DNA of 64,000 nt from JACVRW01 sp963837445 (GCA_963837445.1 CAWINK010000021.1:372001-436000), one strand, 5' to 3'; positions 42,494 through 51,360 are shown, counted from the first letter of the stretch. Notes: generated by a model from the sequence alone, not told the origin. Translations and numbers: made by a program.

Positions 42494-43756
42494 TCAGGCG
42501 ATTCCGACTATCCGCCACGGCGCGTCAGCCGGCCCGTCCAGGGCCAGTGTCCAGCGTTCGGTGAACGTCGCGGCGCTGTCCTTCGACCCGCTCGTAACCG
42601 CGGCCGTGTCGCGGTCCTCCACGTAGCGCCGGCCGCCCAGCTCCACGTCGACCGTCATCGTTGCCGGCAGCTGGTCCACCTGCACGCCCGCGATGCTGAT
42701 CCGCTTCACGCGCGGGCCGCGTACCACGAGGCGCGTCCTGCGCGTGGCGTCGCCGCCGTACAAGAGCCCGGCGACCGCCTCCGGTGAGGCCACGCGCTCG
42801 AGCGCCTTGTCGTCCCCGTCCACCGCTTCGGTCCACGCCTCGACCGCGCGCCGGGCTGCCGCCTCCAGCACGTCGGGAGCGAAGCGGGCGTCGGCGAGCG
42901 AGAGGTCGAGGGCATGTGCGCGCGCGTCGCCGGAGAAGTCGAGCTGGGCGAGGTCCGCGCTTGTGAATCCCTCCGGCAGCCCGTCCGCCACGGCCAGCTC
43001 GGTGAGCGACTCGTCGTCGAGGCGCTGCTCGTCGGACCATGGCGAGGCCACGATCTGCCCGTCGAGGTGATGGTCGCCCTCGGCGCGCTGCTCGATCGAC
43101 TGGACCATCCAGGCGCCGCTCGAACGCGCGAGCGTCCAGTACTCGACCAGCGTCACGAGCTCGTCCTTCTCGCCGTCGCGCATCAGCCTGTTCCCGCCGC
43201 GGTCGATGACGTAGGCCCTCAGCTTGGCCTCGATCCGGACCACGGCCCTGTCCTCGTCGTCGTCCTCTCGGTTCGTGATGCCCACGTAGAGGACGTTCGG
43301 GTCCTCCAGGACCTCCACGCGGTTGTGCCAGCCCTTCTGGTCGAAGTCGTCGAGGCGACGATTCCACTCCACGAGCAGGTCCGGGCCCACCAGCCGCGCG
43401 AGGCCGTCCCGGTCGCGGGCGTCCCACGCCATCTGTGCCGCGCGGAACAGGGCCACCGCGTGCCGCTCGAGCTCGTCGGAGGCGAAGTAGGCGTCGTCCT
43501 CGGCCGCCTCCGCCGAGGCGGTCCTGACGAACGCGTCCCGCTCGCGCAGCTTGCGCCGGTAGCGGACGCTGTGAATCGCCAGGTAGAGCAGGAAGAGGCC
43601 GAACGCGCCGAAGACGACGACGGCGACGATCGGGTCGCCCTCGCCGCTGCCCGACGACCCGCCGCCGAAGCCGCCGCCTCCTCCTCCGCCCCCTCCACCG
43701 CCGAACCCGGAGCTGCCGCCGCCGGCCTGAGCGAGAATCACGAGTAACGAGTCCAT
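42494..43756 (-). CDS. Tim44-like domain membrane protein
   Basis: 420 aa. A short hydrophobic start (MDSLLVILAQAG), a glycine-rich stretch (GFGG and eleven further Gly), a transmembrane helix (PIVAVVVFGAFGLFLLYLAI), then a Tim44-like NTF2-type domain (VALFRAAQMAWDARDRDGL, VVRIEAKLRAYVID, LVTLVEYWTLARSSGAWMVQ) and a second region with VEYWTL/ERWTL similarity towards the C-terminus. Such glycine-rich Tim44-like proteins are common in actinobacteria; role unknown. TATGCT 9 nt before the ATG at 43756 supports this start over one ten codons upstream. Confidence 0.8.
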   Translation of the reverse strand: MDSLLVILAQAGGGSSGFGGGGGGGGGGGFGGGSSGSGEGDPIVAVVVFGAFGLFLLYLAIHSVRYRRKLRERDAFVRTASAEAAEDDAYFASDELERHAVALFRAAQMAWDARDRDGLARLVGPDLLVEWNRRLDDFDQKGWHNRVEVLEDPNVLYVGITNREDDDEDRAVVRIEAKLRAYVIDRGGNRLMRDGEKDELVTLVEYWTLARSSGAWMVQSIEQRAEGDHHLDGQIVASPWSDEQRLDDESLTELAVADGLPEGFTSADLAQLDFSGDARAHALDLSLADARFAPDVLEAAARRAVEAWTEAVDGDDKALERVASPEAVAGLLYGGDATRRTRLVVRGPRVKRISIAGVQVDQLPATMTVDVELGGRRYVEDRDTAAVTSGSKDSAATFTERWTLALDGPADAPWRIVGIA

Positions 43757-43765
43757 CGAGCGGCC

Positions 43766-43807
43766 AGCATAGAACCCCGCGCGCATCGCGCAAACCGGTG
43801 GTAGCTT
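43766..43807. promoter_or_regulatory. Divergent promoters (Tim44-like / secreted protein)
   Basis: Minus strand TATGCT (43766-43771) lies 9 nt before the ATG at 43756; plus strand TAGCTT (43802-43807) lies 6 nt before the ATG at 43814. Both suggest leaderless transcripts. Confidence 0.4.
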
Positions 43808-43813
43808 CGCCTG

Positions 43814-44680
43814 ATGGTCCAGCGAATCGCCCTCTGCATCCCGCTCACACTCGCGCTCCTCGCCACACCGGCGAGCGCCCTTGCCGCCGACGTCGTGGTG
43901 CCCAGCTCGGTTGCCGCTTCGACCGCCGTGCCCGCGAACGGGTCGAGGACGCTGGCGCTGCGCTGCCCGGCCAAGGCGGTGGCGCTGAACGCCGCCGTGA
44001 CGAACCACGACCCCGGTGTGACCGTCCGGCGCTCCATCCCGGGCCGCGGGGCAGGCACCTGGAGCTTCCGCCTTACGGGTGCGGGCGGCGGCGGAGGAGC
44101 GCGGGCAGTACTGCGCTGCGTGCGACTCCAACTGCCGGCCGGCGTGTCGGGCGCGCGGCTAGACGTGAGCACGCGCAGGCCGCCGGTCGAAGTGCCCGCT
44201 GGCGGCAGCACGACCGTGCGGCTGCGCTGCGGCCGCGCCTGGGTCGGCACCGGCTACGGCTTCGACCCCGGCACGCGCGGCGACGCGCGGCTCGCGTCGG
44301 TCGTGCCACAGCCTCACGGCTGGGACTTCGTCATCACGAACGCGGCCTCCACGCCCGCCACCGCCCGCGTCAGCGCACGCTGCCTGCGGCAGAGGGTCAC
44401 CTCCACCGGCGGGAGGCTCCGCTTCGACGTGGCGCGTCTCGTGTTCTCGAACATCATCGGACGCATGCCGGGATCCGCCGGCACCTTCACCGAAAACTGC
44501 GCCAGGAGCCAGTTCAGCCTCGCAACCGGCTACTTGGTCGACGGGACGAGTGACGTGGAACTCAGGCTCACGCATCCCGAGGGTCGGCGCTCGGGGCGCT
44601 TCAGGTTCCGGCGCGCAGCGAACGACGACGTGGTGACCACCTTCCTGGTGTGCATCAGCCGTCGAACGCAGTTCCGCTAG
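43814..44680 (+). CDS. Secreted protein, function unknown
   Basis: 288 aa. Signal peptide MVQRIALCIPLTLALLATPASALA, then a beta-rich mature part with six cysteines spread as possible pairs (TLALRCPAKAV, VLRCVRLQL, VRLRCGRAW, SARCLRQR, TENCARS, FLVCISRR). Two similar segments (ANGSRTLALRCPAKAV, AGGSTTVRLRCGRAWV) suggest an internal duplication. No enzymatic motif. Confidence 0.75.
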   Translation: MVQRIALCIPLTLALLATPASALAADVVVPSSVAASTAVPANGSRTLALRCPAKAVALNAAVTNHDPGVTVRRSIPGRGAGTWSFRLTGAGGGGGARAVLRCVRLQLPAGVSGARLDVSTRRPPVEVPAGGSTTVRLRCGRAWVGTGYGFDPGTRGDARLASVVPQPHGWDFVITNAASTPATARVSARCLRQRVTSTGGRLRFDVARLVFSNIIGRMPGSAGTFTENCARSQFSLATGYLVDGTSDVELRLTHPEGRRSGRFRFRRAANDDVVTTFLVCISRRTQFR

Positions 44681-44703
44681 CCGCCGTGGCGGCGCGGGCG
44701 CAC

Positions 44704-44709
44704 TAGCAT
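44704..44709 (+). promoter_or_regulatory. Putative -10 hexamer (TAGCAT) of the acyl-CoA dehydrogenase gene
   Basis: TAGCAT lies 10 nt before the ATG at 44720, with no Shine-Dalgarno between. Confidence 0.4.
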
Positions 44710-44719
44710 CCCGCGCCGC

Positions 44720-45853
44720 ATGCAGTTCGACCTGACCGAGGAACAGCAGGACATCCGCCGGCTCGTGCGCGACTTCGCGGATGCGGAGGTTCGACCGGTC
44801 GCGGAGGAGCTCGACCGCGAGAAGCGCTTCCCCTACGAGATCGTCGCGAAGCTGGGCGGGCTGGGCCTGATGGGCATCCCCTATCCCGAGGAGTACGGCG
44901 GAGGCGGCGCGGACAACCTCAGCTATGCGATCGCGATCGAGGAGCTGGCGCGGGTCGACTCGAGCGTCGCGATCACGGTGGCGGCACACACCTCGCTCGG
45001 CACGTGGCCGGTGTACGCGTTCGGGTCCGACGAGCAGAAGAGGGAGTGGATGCCGCGGCTCTGCGCCGGCGAGCTGCTCGGCGCCTTCGGGCTCACGGAG
45101 CCCGAGGCGGGCTCCGACGCGGGCAACACGCGCACGCGTGCCGAGCTCGACGGCGACGACTGGGTGATCAACGGCGCGAAGCAGTTCATCACCAACAGCG
45201 GGACGGACATCTCGGGGTTCGTCACGATCACCGCGAAAACGGGCACCGACGAGGTCTCGAACCTGCTGGTGCCGAACGGCACACCGGGCTATGTGATCGG
45301 CGAGCCCTACCGGAAGATGGGCTGGAACGCCTCGGACACGCGCCCGCTCAGCTTCGAGGACTGCCGCGTGCCCGAGGAGAACCTCGTCGGGCCGCGCGGG
45401 CAGGGTTTCAGGCAGTTCCTCCAGACGCTCGACGGCGGCCGCATCGGGGTGTCGGCGATGGGCGTCGGGCTGGCACAGGGCGCGCTCGACGAGGCGCTCG
45501 CCTACGCGAAGGAGCGCGTGGCGTTCGGCAAGCCGATCTCGAAGTACCAGGCGATCCAGGCCAAGCTGGCCGACATCTCCACCGAGATCGAGGCGGCGCG
45601 CCTGCTCACGTACAGGGCGGCGATCGAGAAGGACCTCGGCCGCAGCTTCTCGCTCACTGCAGCGCAGGCGAAGCTCAAAACCGGCCGGCTCGCCGTGCGC
45701 GCCACCGAGGAGGCCGTGCAGATCCACGGCGGCTACGGCTACATCGAGGAGTACCCGGTCTGCCGCTTCTACCGGGACGCGAAGATCCTGACGATCGGCG
45801 AGGGGACCGACGAGGTCCAGCAGATGGTCATCGCTCGCGCCCTCGGGTGCTGA
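44720..45853 (+). CDS. Acyl-CoA dehydrogenase
   Basis: FAD-dependent alpha,beta-dehydrogenation of acyl-CoA, passing electrons to ETF (genes at 12886-14648). 377 aa: LTEEQQDIRRLVRDFA, GIPYPEEYGGGGAD, GAFGLTEPEAGSDAGNTRTRA (flavin loop), INGAKQFITNSG, RVAFGKPISKYQAIQ, QIHGGYGYIEEYPVCRFYRDAKILTIGEGTDEVQ with the catalytic Glu in the end motif. Chain length is not decidable, though short- or branched-chain types share this pattern. It overlaps the next gene by 7 bases. Confidence 0.95.
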   Translation: MQFDLTEEQQDIRRLVRDFADAEVRPVAEELDREKRFPYEIVAKLGGLGLMGIPYPEEYGGGGADNLSYAIAIEELARVDSSVAITVAAHTSLGTWPVYAFGSDEQKREWMPRLCAGELLGAFGLTEPEAGSDAGNTRTRAELDGDDWVINGAKQFITNSGTDISGFVTITAKTGTDEVSNLLVPNGTPGYVIGEPYRKMGWNASDTRPLSFEDCRVPEENLVGPRGQGFRQFLQTLDGGRIGVSAMGVGLAQGALDEALAYAKERVAFGKPISKYQAIQAKLADISTEIEAARLLTYRAAIEKDLGRSFSLTAAQAKLKTGRLAVRATEEAVQIHGGYGYIEEYPVCRFYRDAKILTIGEGTDEVQQMVIARALGC

Positions 45854-47250
45854 GGCGCACCCTCGTCCTCTGGCTGCTGCTCTTTGCCGCGTACGCGGCC
45901 ACGCTGGGCCTGAACGCCTTCGGGGCCTCGGACTACGGCGGTGACGAGCCGCACTACCTGCTGGCAGCCGAGTCGATCGTCGAGGACGGGAACGTGGACG
46001 TCCTCGACGAGTACGCCGGCCGCGCGTACGCCGACTTCTATCCGTCCGACCTGGATCGCCATGGACGCGAGACCGAGGGCAGGCTGAACGAGCCGCATGG
46101 AGTTGGCTTCCCGCTCCTGATCGCGCCGGCGTACGCGGTCGGCGGCGTGAAGGGCGTGGAGCTCTTCCTCGCGGCGATCGCCGCCCTCGCGATGGCGCTG
46201 GCGTACCGCCTCGCCCTGCGGGTCGTGCCCGACCCGTGGGCGCTGGGTGCTGCGCTCTCCATCGGGCTCAGCCCGCCGTTCCTGGCGTACGGCAGCGCCG
46301 TCTATCCGGAGCTCGCTTCAGGGGCGGCGCTCGCCGGGGCGGCGCTGCTGGCGCTGCGACTCCGGGAGCGGGTGGCCCGACCGGACGCCTTCGTCTGCTT
46401 TGCGCTGCTCGGAGCCCTGCCGTGGCTCGGCACGAAGTTCGTGCCTGCGGGCGTGGTGATCGGCGCGCTCGCGGTGAGGACGCTCTGGCGGGCGCAGCGG
46501 CGGACGCTGGCGGTGGGCGCCGTGGAGCTCTCGCTGTTCTCGGTGGCGCTCTACGTGGCCTTCAACGAGGCGCTCTACGGCGGCCCGACTCCGTACGCCG
46601 CGGATGTGCCGGGCGAGAGTGCAACCGATGTGAGCTCACCCGCCGGCTACATCGAGCGGAGCTACCGGCTGGTCGCCCTCTTCCTCGACCGCGACTACGG
46701 GCTGCTGCGCTGGGCGCCGGTGTTCGCACTGGTCTTCGTGGGCCTCTGGTGGCTGTGGCACTCGCACCGCGAGCGGGTGGCCCAGGCCGTGCCCGGAGTG
46801 CGCGACATCGAGCTGGCCGCCGCGCTCTGCGCCGCGGCGCTCGGCGCTCAGCTGGTGATGGCCGCCTTCGTGGCACCCACGATGTTCGGCTTCTGGTTCC
46901 CGCCCCGTCATCTGCTGGCCGGGCTGCCGCTGGCGGTCCCGCTCGCGGCCATCGGGCTGCGCCACATGCCGCGACTCGGGAGCGCGCTTGCCGCGCTCAC
47001 CGTGGCCGCTTCGGTCTGGCTCTACGCCGACGTGCGCTGGGGCGACGGCTCGTTCGTCACGGCGCGGCCCGACGCTCCGTTCGGGCCGCTCACCGACCTG
47101 CTCCCGCTGTTCGAGTCCGGTGGCGGCTGGCCGTTCTGGCTGGCAGGCGGCATCGGCGTGGCCGTCGTGGCGCTGGTGCTGCGCGAGGCGCGCGCGGCAC
47201 GCCACTCGCGCCAGACGGCAGGCACCACACGTGCGAAGTATTCGGGATAG
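45847..47250 (+). CDS. Membrane glycosyltransferase (ArnT/PMT-like, GT-C fold)
   Basis: 467 aa with about ten transmembrane helices. The first external loop holds YGGDEPHYLLAAESI, the Asp-Glu motif used by polyprenyl-phosphate-dependent GT-C enzymes; a second conserved loop is RLNEPHGVGFPLLIAPAY. It would transfer a sugar from a lipid-phosphate donor on the outer membrane face. The GTG at 45847 overlaps the acyl-CoA dehydrogenase stop by 7 bases. Its last 229 bases are antisense to the end of the phosphodiesterase-GT2 fusion gene. Confidence 0.78.
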   Translation: MLRRTLVLWLLLFAAYAATLGLNAFGASDYGGDEPHYLLAAESIVEDGNVDVLDEYAGRAYADFYPSDLDRHGRETEGRLNEPHGVGFPLLIAPAYAVGGVKGVELFLAAIAALAMALAYRLALRVVPDPWALGAALSIGLSPPFLAYGSAVYPELASGAALAGAALLALRLRERVARPDAFVCFALLGALPWLGTKFVPAGVVIGALAVRTLWRAQRRTLAVGAVELSLFSVALYVAFNEALYGGPTPYAADVPGESATDVSSPAGYIERSYRLVALFLDRDYGLLRWAPVFALVFVGLWWLWHSHRERVAQAVPGVRDIELAAALCAAALGAQLVMAAFVAPTMFGFWFPPRHLLAGLPLAVPLAAIGLRHMPRLGSALAALTVAASVWLYADVRWGDGSFVTARPDAPFGPLTDLLPLFESGGGWPFWLAGGIGVAVVALVLREARAARHSRQTAGTTRAKYSG

Positions 47251-49352
47251 CGCACGAACGAACGCCCGCTCGCGCGGCGCCGGTAGCCGATCGGAACCTC
47301 CACGGCGTCGATGCCTGCGCCCCACAGCGAGAGCGTGAGCACCTGCGCGTAGTTGTAGTCGTGCCGGATGCGGGCGGCCGCGAGTGCACGCGATGAAAAC
47401 GCACGGCAGCCGGTCTGGGCGTCGCTCGTGACGGTGCCGAGCAGGAGGCCGACCAGGGCGCTCGCCGAGCGGTTGGCGAGCGTCCGGTGCCAGGACATGC
47501 CCTCGCGGTGGGCGAGGAAGCGCGAGCCGAGCACATAGTCTGCGCGCCCGCGTGCGACCGGGTCGAGCACCGGCTCGATGTGGGCCGGGTCGTACTCGCC
47601 GTCGCCGTCGATGTACACCGCCGCCGCGTAGCCCTCGTCGCGAGCGATCTCGAGCCCGATGCGCAGGGCGGCGCCGACGCCGCGCGTGTGATCCAGCGAG
47701 TGCACACGCGCGCCGTGCTCGCGCCCGATCGAGGCCGTGGCATCGCGCGAGCCGTCGTCCACGAGCAGGACGTCCACCGGCAGCCCGCACGCCGCATCCG
47801 GAATGCCGGCGATCACCTGGCCGACCGCGTGCTCCTCGTCGCGGGCGATCACGAGGGCGAGGCAGCGCTCGCCGGCCGCGGCGCGCGCCGGCGCAACACG
47901 CGGGTCCTCCGCCGGCACGAGCGGCCGTCCACGCGCCGCGTCAGGCCGCGGAACGCCGAGCAGGCGTGCGACCGTCGCGGCTAGCTCGAGCACCGAGCGC
48001 GGCTCGCGCGAGACCGTGCCCGGCAGCGCACCCTCGCCCCACACGACGAACGGCACCGGGCGCTCGCCCCAGTCGAGATGGCCGTGGCCGCCGATACCGC
48101 GCCCCTGGCCGTGGTCGGCCATCAGGATCACGGTGGCGCCGTCGAGCCTGCCGCTCTCCTCCAGGAAGCGCAGGAAGCCGCCCACGTGGCGGTCTGTAGC
48201 GGCCAGCTGTTCGAGGTACTCGGAGCTGCGTACCCCGCGCACGTGGCCGAGCTGGTCGGCGGCGAGCAGCTGGAGCACGAGCAGGTCGGGGTCCTCCTCC
48301 TCCACCACCCGCCGCCCCTCGGCCACGAGCGAGCCGTCGATCTGCGAGGTCGGCTGCACCGAGGTCACCGAGCGCACGACGTCCTCGCCGAACGGGTCGA
48401 GCAGGTGCGCGATCCCTACGAGCCGGCCGCGCTGGCCGTGGCGCTCCAGCACGTCGAAGACGGACTCGCGTTGCACGCCCAGGCGCGGTGCGAAGTTCGA
48501 GCGCATGCCGTGCTCGGACGGGGTCGCGCCGGTGAGCATCGACGAGAAGCAGACGACGGTGCGGGCCGGATAGGCCGGCTCGACCGCGAGGTACTCCGTG
48601 CCCTCCCGGGCCAGCCGGTCCATCACCGGGGAGTGGGCCTGCCAGAGGCGCTCGCGGTTGCAGCCGTCCACGACGATCACGTACACGCGCCGGGCGAGGG
48701 CAGCGCTCGAGGACTCGCCGTGCGCCCGCTCGGGATAGCGCGGCAGCCGCCGGGCGAATGAGCGCGCGGCGAGTGCGCCCAGGGCCGCCGTGATCCCCAC
48801 GGCGGCGGCCACCCGCACGAGCGAGCCGGCACTCGGTTCCTCGGCCAGGAGCGTGCCCGCGCCGAGGGCGATCAGGAGCTTCGGCAGCTGCTCCAGCGCG
48901 TTGCCGCTGGTCGGGTCCGAGTTCGTGAGCACGAGGCGCCAGAACCGCAGGCCGTTCGTCCAGGGCGCTCCCGTGCGTAGGTGGTAGTAGATCGAGCCCC
49001 AGACCACGACCGTGAAGAACGCATAGCCCGCGACTGCGCCCGCAAGCAGCCCCGGGGCCCGCCAAGGCTCCAGCAGCGGCAGCACGAGCAGCGCGGCGAG
49101 CCAGAGCAGCACCCTGCCACGCAGCGCGAAGGAGAAGCGCGACAACACCAATGCGGAGGCCGCGGCGCCGGCGAGCGCCAGACCGAGCGGACCCGCCGGC
49201 GCAAGACCGAGCGGCGCGGCCGCGAGCAGCACCAGCAGCGGATACACGATCGAGAAGGGCCGGCCCTCGTTGAAGACGTTCCACGCGCGCGCCGCCCAGA
49301 CCTCGACCGGGCCGGCTGGTCGGTTCAGTTCCACCTCGCTCACGCGAGGCAT
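47022..49352 (-). CDS. Fusion of alkaline-phosphatase-type phosphodiesterase and GT2 glycosyltransferase
   Basis: 776 aa. Residues ~1-210: hydrophobic membrane part (IVYPLLVLLAAAPLGLAPAG...). Residues ~220-490: an alkaline-phosphatase superfamily domain (VYVIVVDGCNRERLW with the metal Asp, ARTVVCFSSMLTGATPSEHGM, LADHGQGRGIGGHGHLDWG). Residues ~510-720: a GT2 domain of the dolichol-phosphate sugar synthase type (CLALVIARDEEHAV, VLLVDDGSRDATASI, AAVYIDGDGEYDPAHI, DAQTGCRAFSSRAL). The final ~60 residues are Ser/Thr/Pro-rich readthrough over the opposite gene. The architecture suggests a sugar-lipid donor maker for the adjacent GT-C enzyme. ATG 49352. Confidence 0.82.
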   Translation of the reverse strand: MPRVSEVELNRPAGPVEVWAARAWNVFNEGRPFSIVYPLLVLLAAAPLGLAPAGPLGLALAGAAASALVLSRFSFALRGRVLLWLAALLVLPLLEPWRAPGLLAGAVAGYAFFTVVVWGSIYYHLRTGAPWTNGLRFWRLVLTNSDPTSGNALEQLPKLLIALGAGTLLAEEPSAGSLVRVAAAVGITAALGALAARSFARRLPRYPERAHGESSSAALARRVYVIVVDGCNRERLWQAHSPVMDRLAREGTEYLAVEPAYPARTVVCFSSMLTGATPSEHGMRSNFAPRLGVQRESVFDVLERHGQRGRLVGIAHLLDPFGEDVVRSVTSVQPTSQIDGSLVAEGRRVVEEEDPDLLVLQLLAADQLGHVRGVRSSEYLEQLAATDRHVGGFLRFLEESGRLDGATVILMADHGQGRGIGGHGHLDWGERPVPFVVWGEGALPGTVSREPRSVLELAATVARLLGVPRPDAARGRPLVPAEDPRVAPARAAAGERCLALVIARDEEHAVGQVIAGIPDAACGLPVDVLLVDDGSRDATASIGREHGARVHSLDHTRGVGAALRIGLEIARDEGYAAAVYIDGDGEYDPAHIEPVLDPVARGRADYVLGSRFLAHREGMSWHRTLANRSASALVGLLLGTVTSDAQTGCRAFSSRALAAARIRHDYNYAQVLTLSLWGAGIDAVEVPIGYRRRASGRSFVRYPEYFARVVPAVWREWRAARASRSTSATTATPMPPASQNGQPPPDSNSGSRSVSGPNGASGRAVTNEPSPQRTSA

Positions 49353-49356
49353 CGTA

Positions 49357-50247
49357 TTAGGGTGCCCTAACAAATGCCTGCGAGGCCTTCCACAGCCCCC
49401 GCAGGCGGCGCACGTACGCGCTCGGTTTCTCGGCGTACACGCGGGCGCCCAGCGCCATTGCCTCGGCCTGCAGCTCGGAGCGGTGCCGCGCCACGGCCTC
49501 GAAGAACTCCGGCCCCATCTCGGCGTGCTCACGCACCCAGTCGGCGAGCACCGCCAGGTCGTGGTCGTCGCCGAGCCGGTTGGCGAGCTCGTGCGCCTCG
49601 TCCCCGGCGGCATGCATCACCGGCGGCCACAGCTCTTGCAGGAGCGTGTGGTGGTACCAGGCCTCCTTCACGCGCTTGCGCCACTCGTGGAGGGCCTCGA
49701 CGGTCGGGGTCGTCCGCGCCGCCCGGAAGTCACGGCGTCCGCGGCGGTAGGTCCGCTCGAGCCCCTCATGCAGGGCGTCGAATGAGTCGCGTTCGAGTGG
49801 CCAGTCGTCCACGCGCCCGCGCGCCGCGCGCAGCATCGCAACCACGCCGGCCGCGGCGATGCGGCGTCCGTCGGCGCCAGCCGCGGCGCGCTCCGCCTGG
49901 ATCGTCCTGCGCAGCTCCAACCCCATCCCCGCCGGGAGCTCGAGCGCGTCCAGCGTGTCCAGCATCACGTCGTTGTCGCGCACCGCCGCCAGCTCGCGGC
50001 CGGCATCGCGGAAGCACGCGTTCTCGCGGCGGAACGCGTCCTCGCCGAGCTCACCGCGCATCATGCGGAGCAGCGCACGCAGCTTCTTCAGGTCTTTGCG
50101 CGCCTCGTGGACCGCCTCCTCGGCGGTGCTTTCCGAGGTGCCGCCCAGCTCGTCGAGCGCGTGGTCGATGCGGCCGCGCGCGATGCGGACGATCCCTTCG
50201 GGGAGGGGCTCCCCCACCTTCAGGCGGTATGCCCGCGCGGCGCTCAC
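49357..50247 (-). CDS. CHAD domain protein
   Basis: 296 aa helical CHAD (conserved histidine alpha-helical) domain, a family that binds polyphosphate. Two repeats start with the basic motifs EAVHEARKDLKKLRALLRMM and EALHEWRKRVKEAWYHHTLLQ; RDNDVMLDTL and LGDDHDLAVLADW are the matching partner segments. No CYTH domain is attached. The GTG at 50247 has TAGCCT 6 nt upstream. The next gene starts 5 bases after its stop. Confidence 0.9.
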   Translation of the reverse strand: MSAARAYRLKVGEPLPEGIVRIARGRIDHALDELGGTSESTAEEAVHEARKDLKKLRALLRMMRGELGEDAFRRENACFRDAGRELAAVRDNDVMLDTLDALELPAGMGLELRRTIQAERAAAGADGRRIAAAGVVAMLRAARGRVDDWPLERDSFDALHEGLERTYRRGRRDFRAARTTPTVEALHEWRKRVKEAWYHHTLLQELWPPVMHAAGDEAHELANRLGDDHDLAVLADWVREHAEMGPEFFEAVARHRSELQAEAMALGARVYAEKPSAYVRRLRGLWKASQAFVRAP

Positions 50248-50253
50248 CGCCTG

Positions 50254-50259
50254 AGGCTA
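50254..50259 (-). promoter_or_regulatory. Putative -10 hexamer (TAGCCT) of the CHAD gene
   Basis: TAGCCT lies 6 nt before the GTG at 50247. Confidence 0.35.
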
Positions 50260-50273
50260 CCCCGGGGGTGGCT

Positions 50274-51230
50274 CTACTGCTTCCGCTCGAGCAGCTTCGC
50301 GGCGGCGCTCGCCGGGTCTAGCCGCCGAGCCACGACCTCGTCGAGCAGCTCCTGCACCTCGGGGTCGTCGCGCACCTGAGCTTCGAGCGTGCGACGCAGC
50401 CGTCCGGCCGCCAGCGCCACCACCTCGTTCATGAGGTTGCGCTTGCGGCGCTCGGCAAGGGTGCCCTCCTCCTCGATGAAGACCCGATGCTCGGCGATCT
50501 TCTCCGCGAGCTCCTCCACGCCCTCGTTCCGGCTCGCCTCCGTCTTCACGATCGGCACGCGCCAGCCCTCCTGCGGACCGAGTGAGAGCACGCCACGGAT
50601 CTCGCGCACCATCGTGTCGGTGAGCGGATGGTCGGCCTTGTTGACGGCGATCACGTCCGGGATCTCCATCACGCCCGCCTTCAGCGCCTGGATCGAGTCG
50701 CCGCTGCCCGGCATGAGCACGAGCACGACGGTGTCGGCGTGATCGATGATGTCGACCTCGGCCTGCCCCACTCCCACGGTCTCCAGGAAGACGTCGTCCA
50801 TGCCGCTCGCGTCCATGAGCAGCGCGGCCTGGAGCGTCGCCTCGGAGAGCCCGCCGAGCGAGCCGCGGCTCGCCATCGAGCGGATGTACACCCCCGGGTC
50901 GAGGAAGTGGTCGGTGAGGCGGATGCGGTCGCCGAGCAGGGCTCCCTGCGTGAAGGGAGAGCTCGGGTCGATCGAGAGCACGGCCACCTGCCGGTCCAGC
51001 CCGCGAACGTGCTCGATGAGTCCCCCGATGAGCGTCGACTTCCCGACCCCCGGCGGCCCAGTGAAGCCCACCACGGAGGCCCGCCCGGTACGCGGATAGA
51101 CCTCGCGAACGAGCGCCCAGCCCTCGGGGTCGTCGTTCTCCACCAGTGAGATCGCGCGCGCCAGCGCGCGCTTGTCCCCCGCCAGCAGGTTCTCGGCGAG
51201 ATCGGCGGCAGTGTGTCCGGGGCCGGGCAT
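50274..51230 (-). CDS. meaB: MeaB/ArgK-type GTPase, acyl-CoA mutase chaperone
   Basis: G3E-family GTPase that protects and loads B12-dependent acyl-CoA mutases with cofactor. 318 aa: Walker A GFTGPPGVGKSTLIGGL, IDPSSPFTQGALLGDRIRL (switch region), DDVFLETVGVGQAEVDI (base and Mg-binding segment), and the NKAD specificity motif. It most likely serves the mutase subunits encoded at 14719 and 18224. TAGAGT 9 nt before the ATG suggests a leaderless start. Confidence 0.94.
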   Translation of the reverse strand: MPGPGHTAADLAENLLAGDKRALARAISLVENDDPEGWALVREVYPRTGRASVVGFTGPPGVGKSTLIGGLIEHVRGLDRQVAVLSIDPSSPFTQGALLGDRIRLTDHFLDPGVYIRSMASRGSLGGLSEATLQAALLMDASGMDDVFLETVGVGQAEVDIIDHADTVVLVLMPGSGDSIQALKAGVMEIPDVIAVNKADHPLTDTMVREIRGVLSLGPQEGWRVPIVKTEASRNEGVEELAEKIAEHRVFIEEEGTLAERRKRNLMNEVVALAAGRLRRTLEAQVRDDPEVQELLDEVVARRLDPASAAAKLLERKQ

Positions 51231-51239
51231 GGTGGCGGA

Positions 51240-51245
51240 ACTCTA
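51240..51245 (-). promoter_or_regulatory. Putative -10 hexamer (TAGAGT) of meaB
   Basis: TAGAGT lies 9 nt before the ATG at 51230. Confidence 0.4.
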
Positions 51246-51269
51246 CGGACAGGGCCAGCGGGCGAACTG

Positions 51270-51345
51270 CAGCGGTGAGGGGGTGGTTTCCGTCGAGCGT
51301 CCTGTTTTAGGCTTGGTATTCAAGCCCTAGGCAGGACGCTCGACG
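51270..51345. repeat. Hairpin element with a header shared with the palindromic repeats
   Basis: Perfect 14-bp arms at 51291-51304 and 51332-51345 and an inner GGCTTG/CAAGCC stem. The sequence just before (CAGCGGTGAGGGGGTGG, 51270-51286) is almost the same as the opening of the repeats at 7814 and 21438. It lies between meaB and the RTX-peptidase gene, where it could end the latter's transcript. Confidence 0.6.
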
Positions 51346-51360
51346 TCCTCAATGCGCTGT

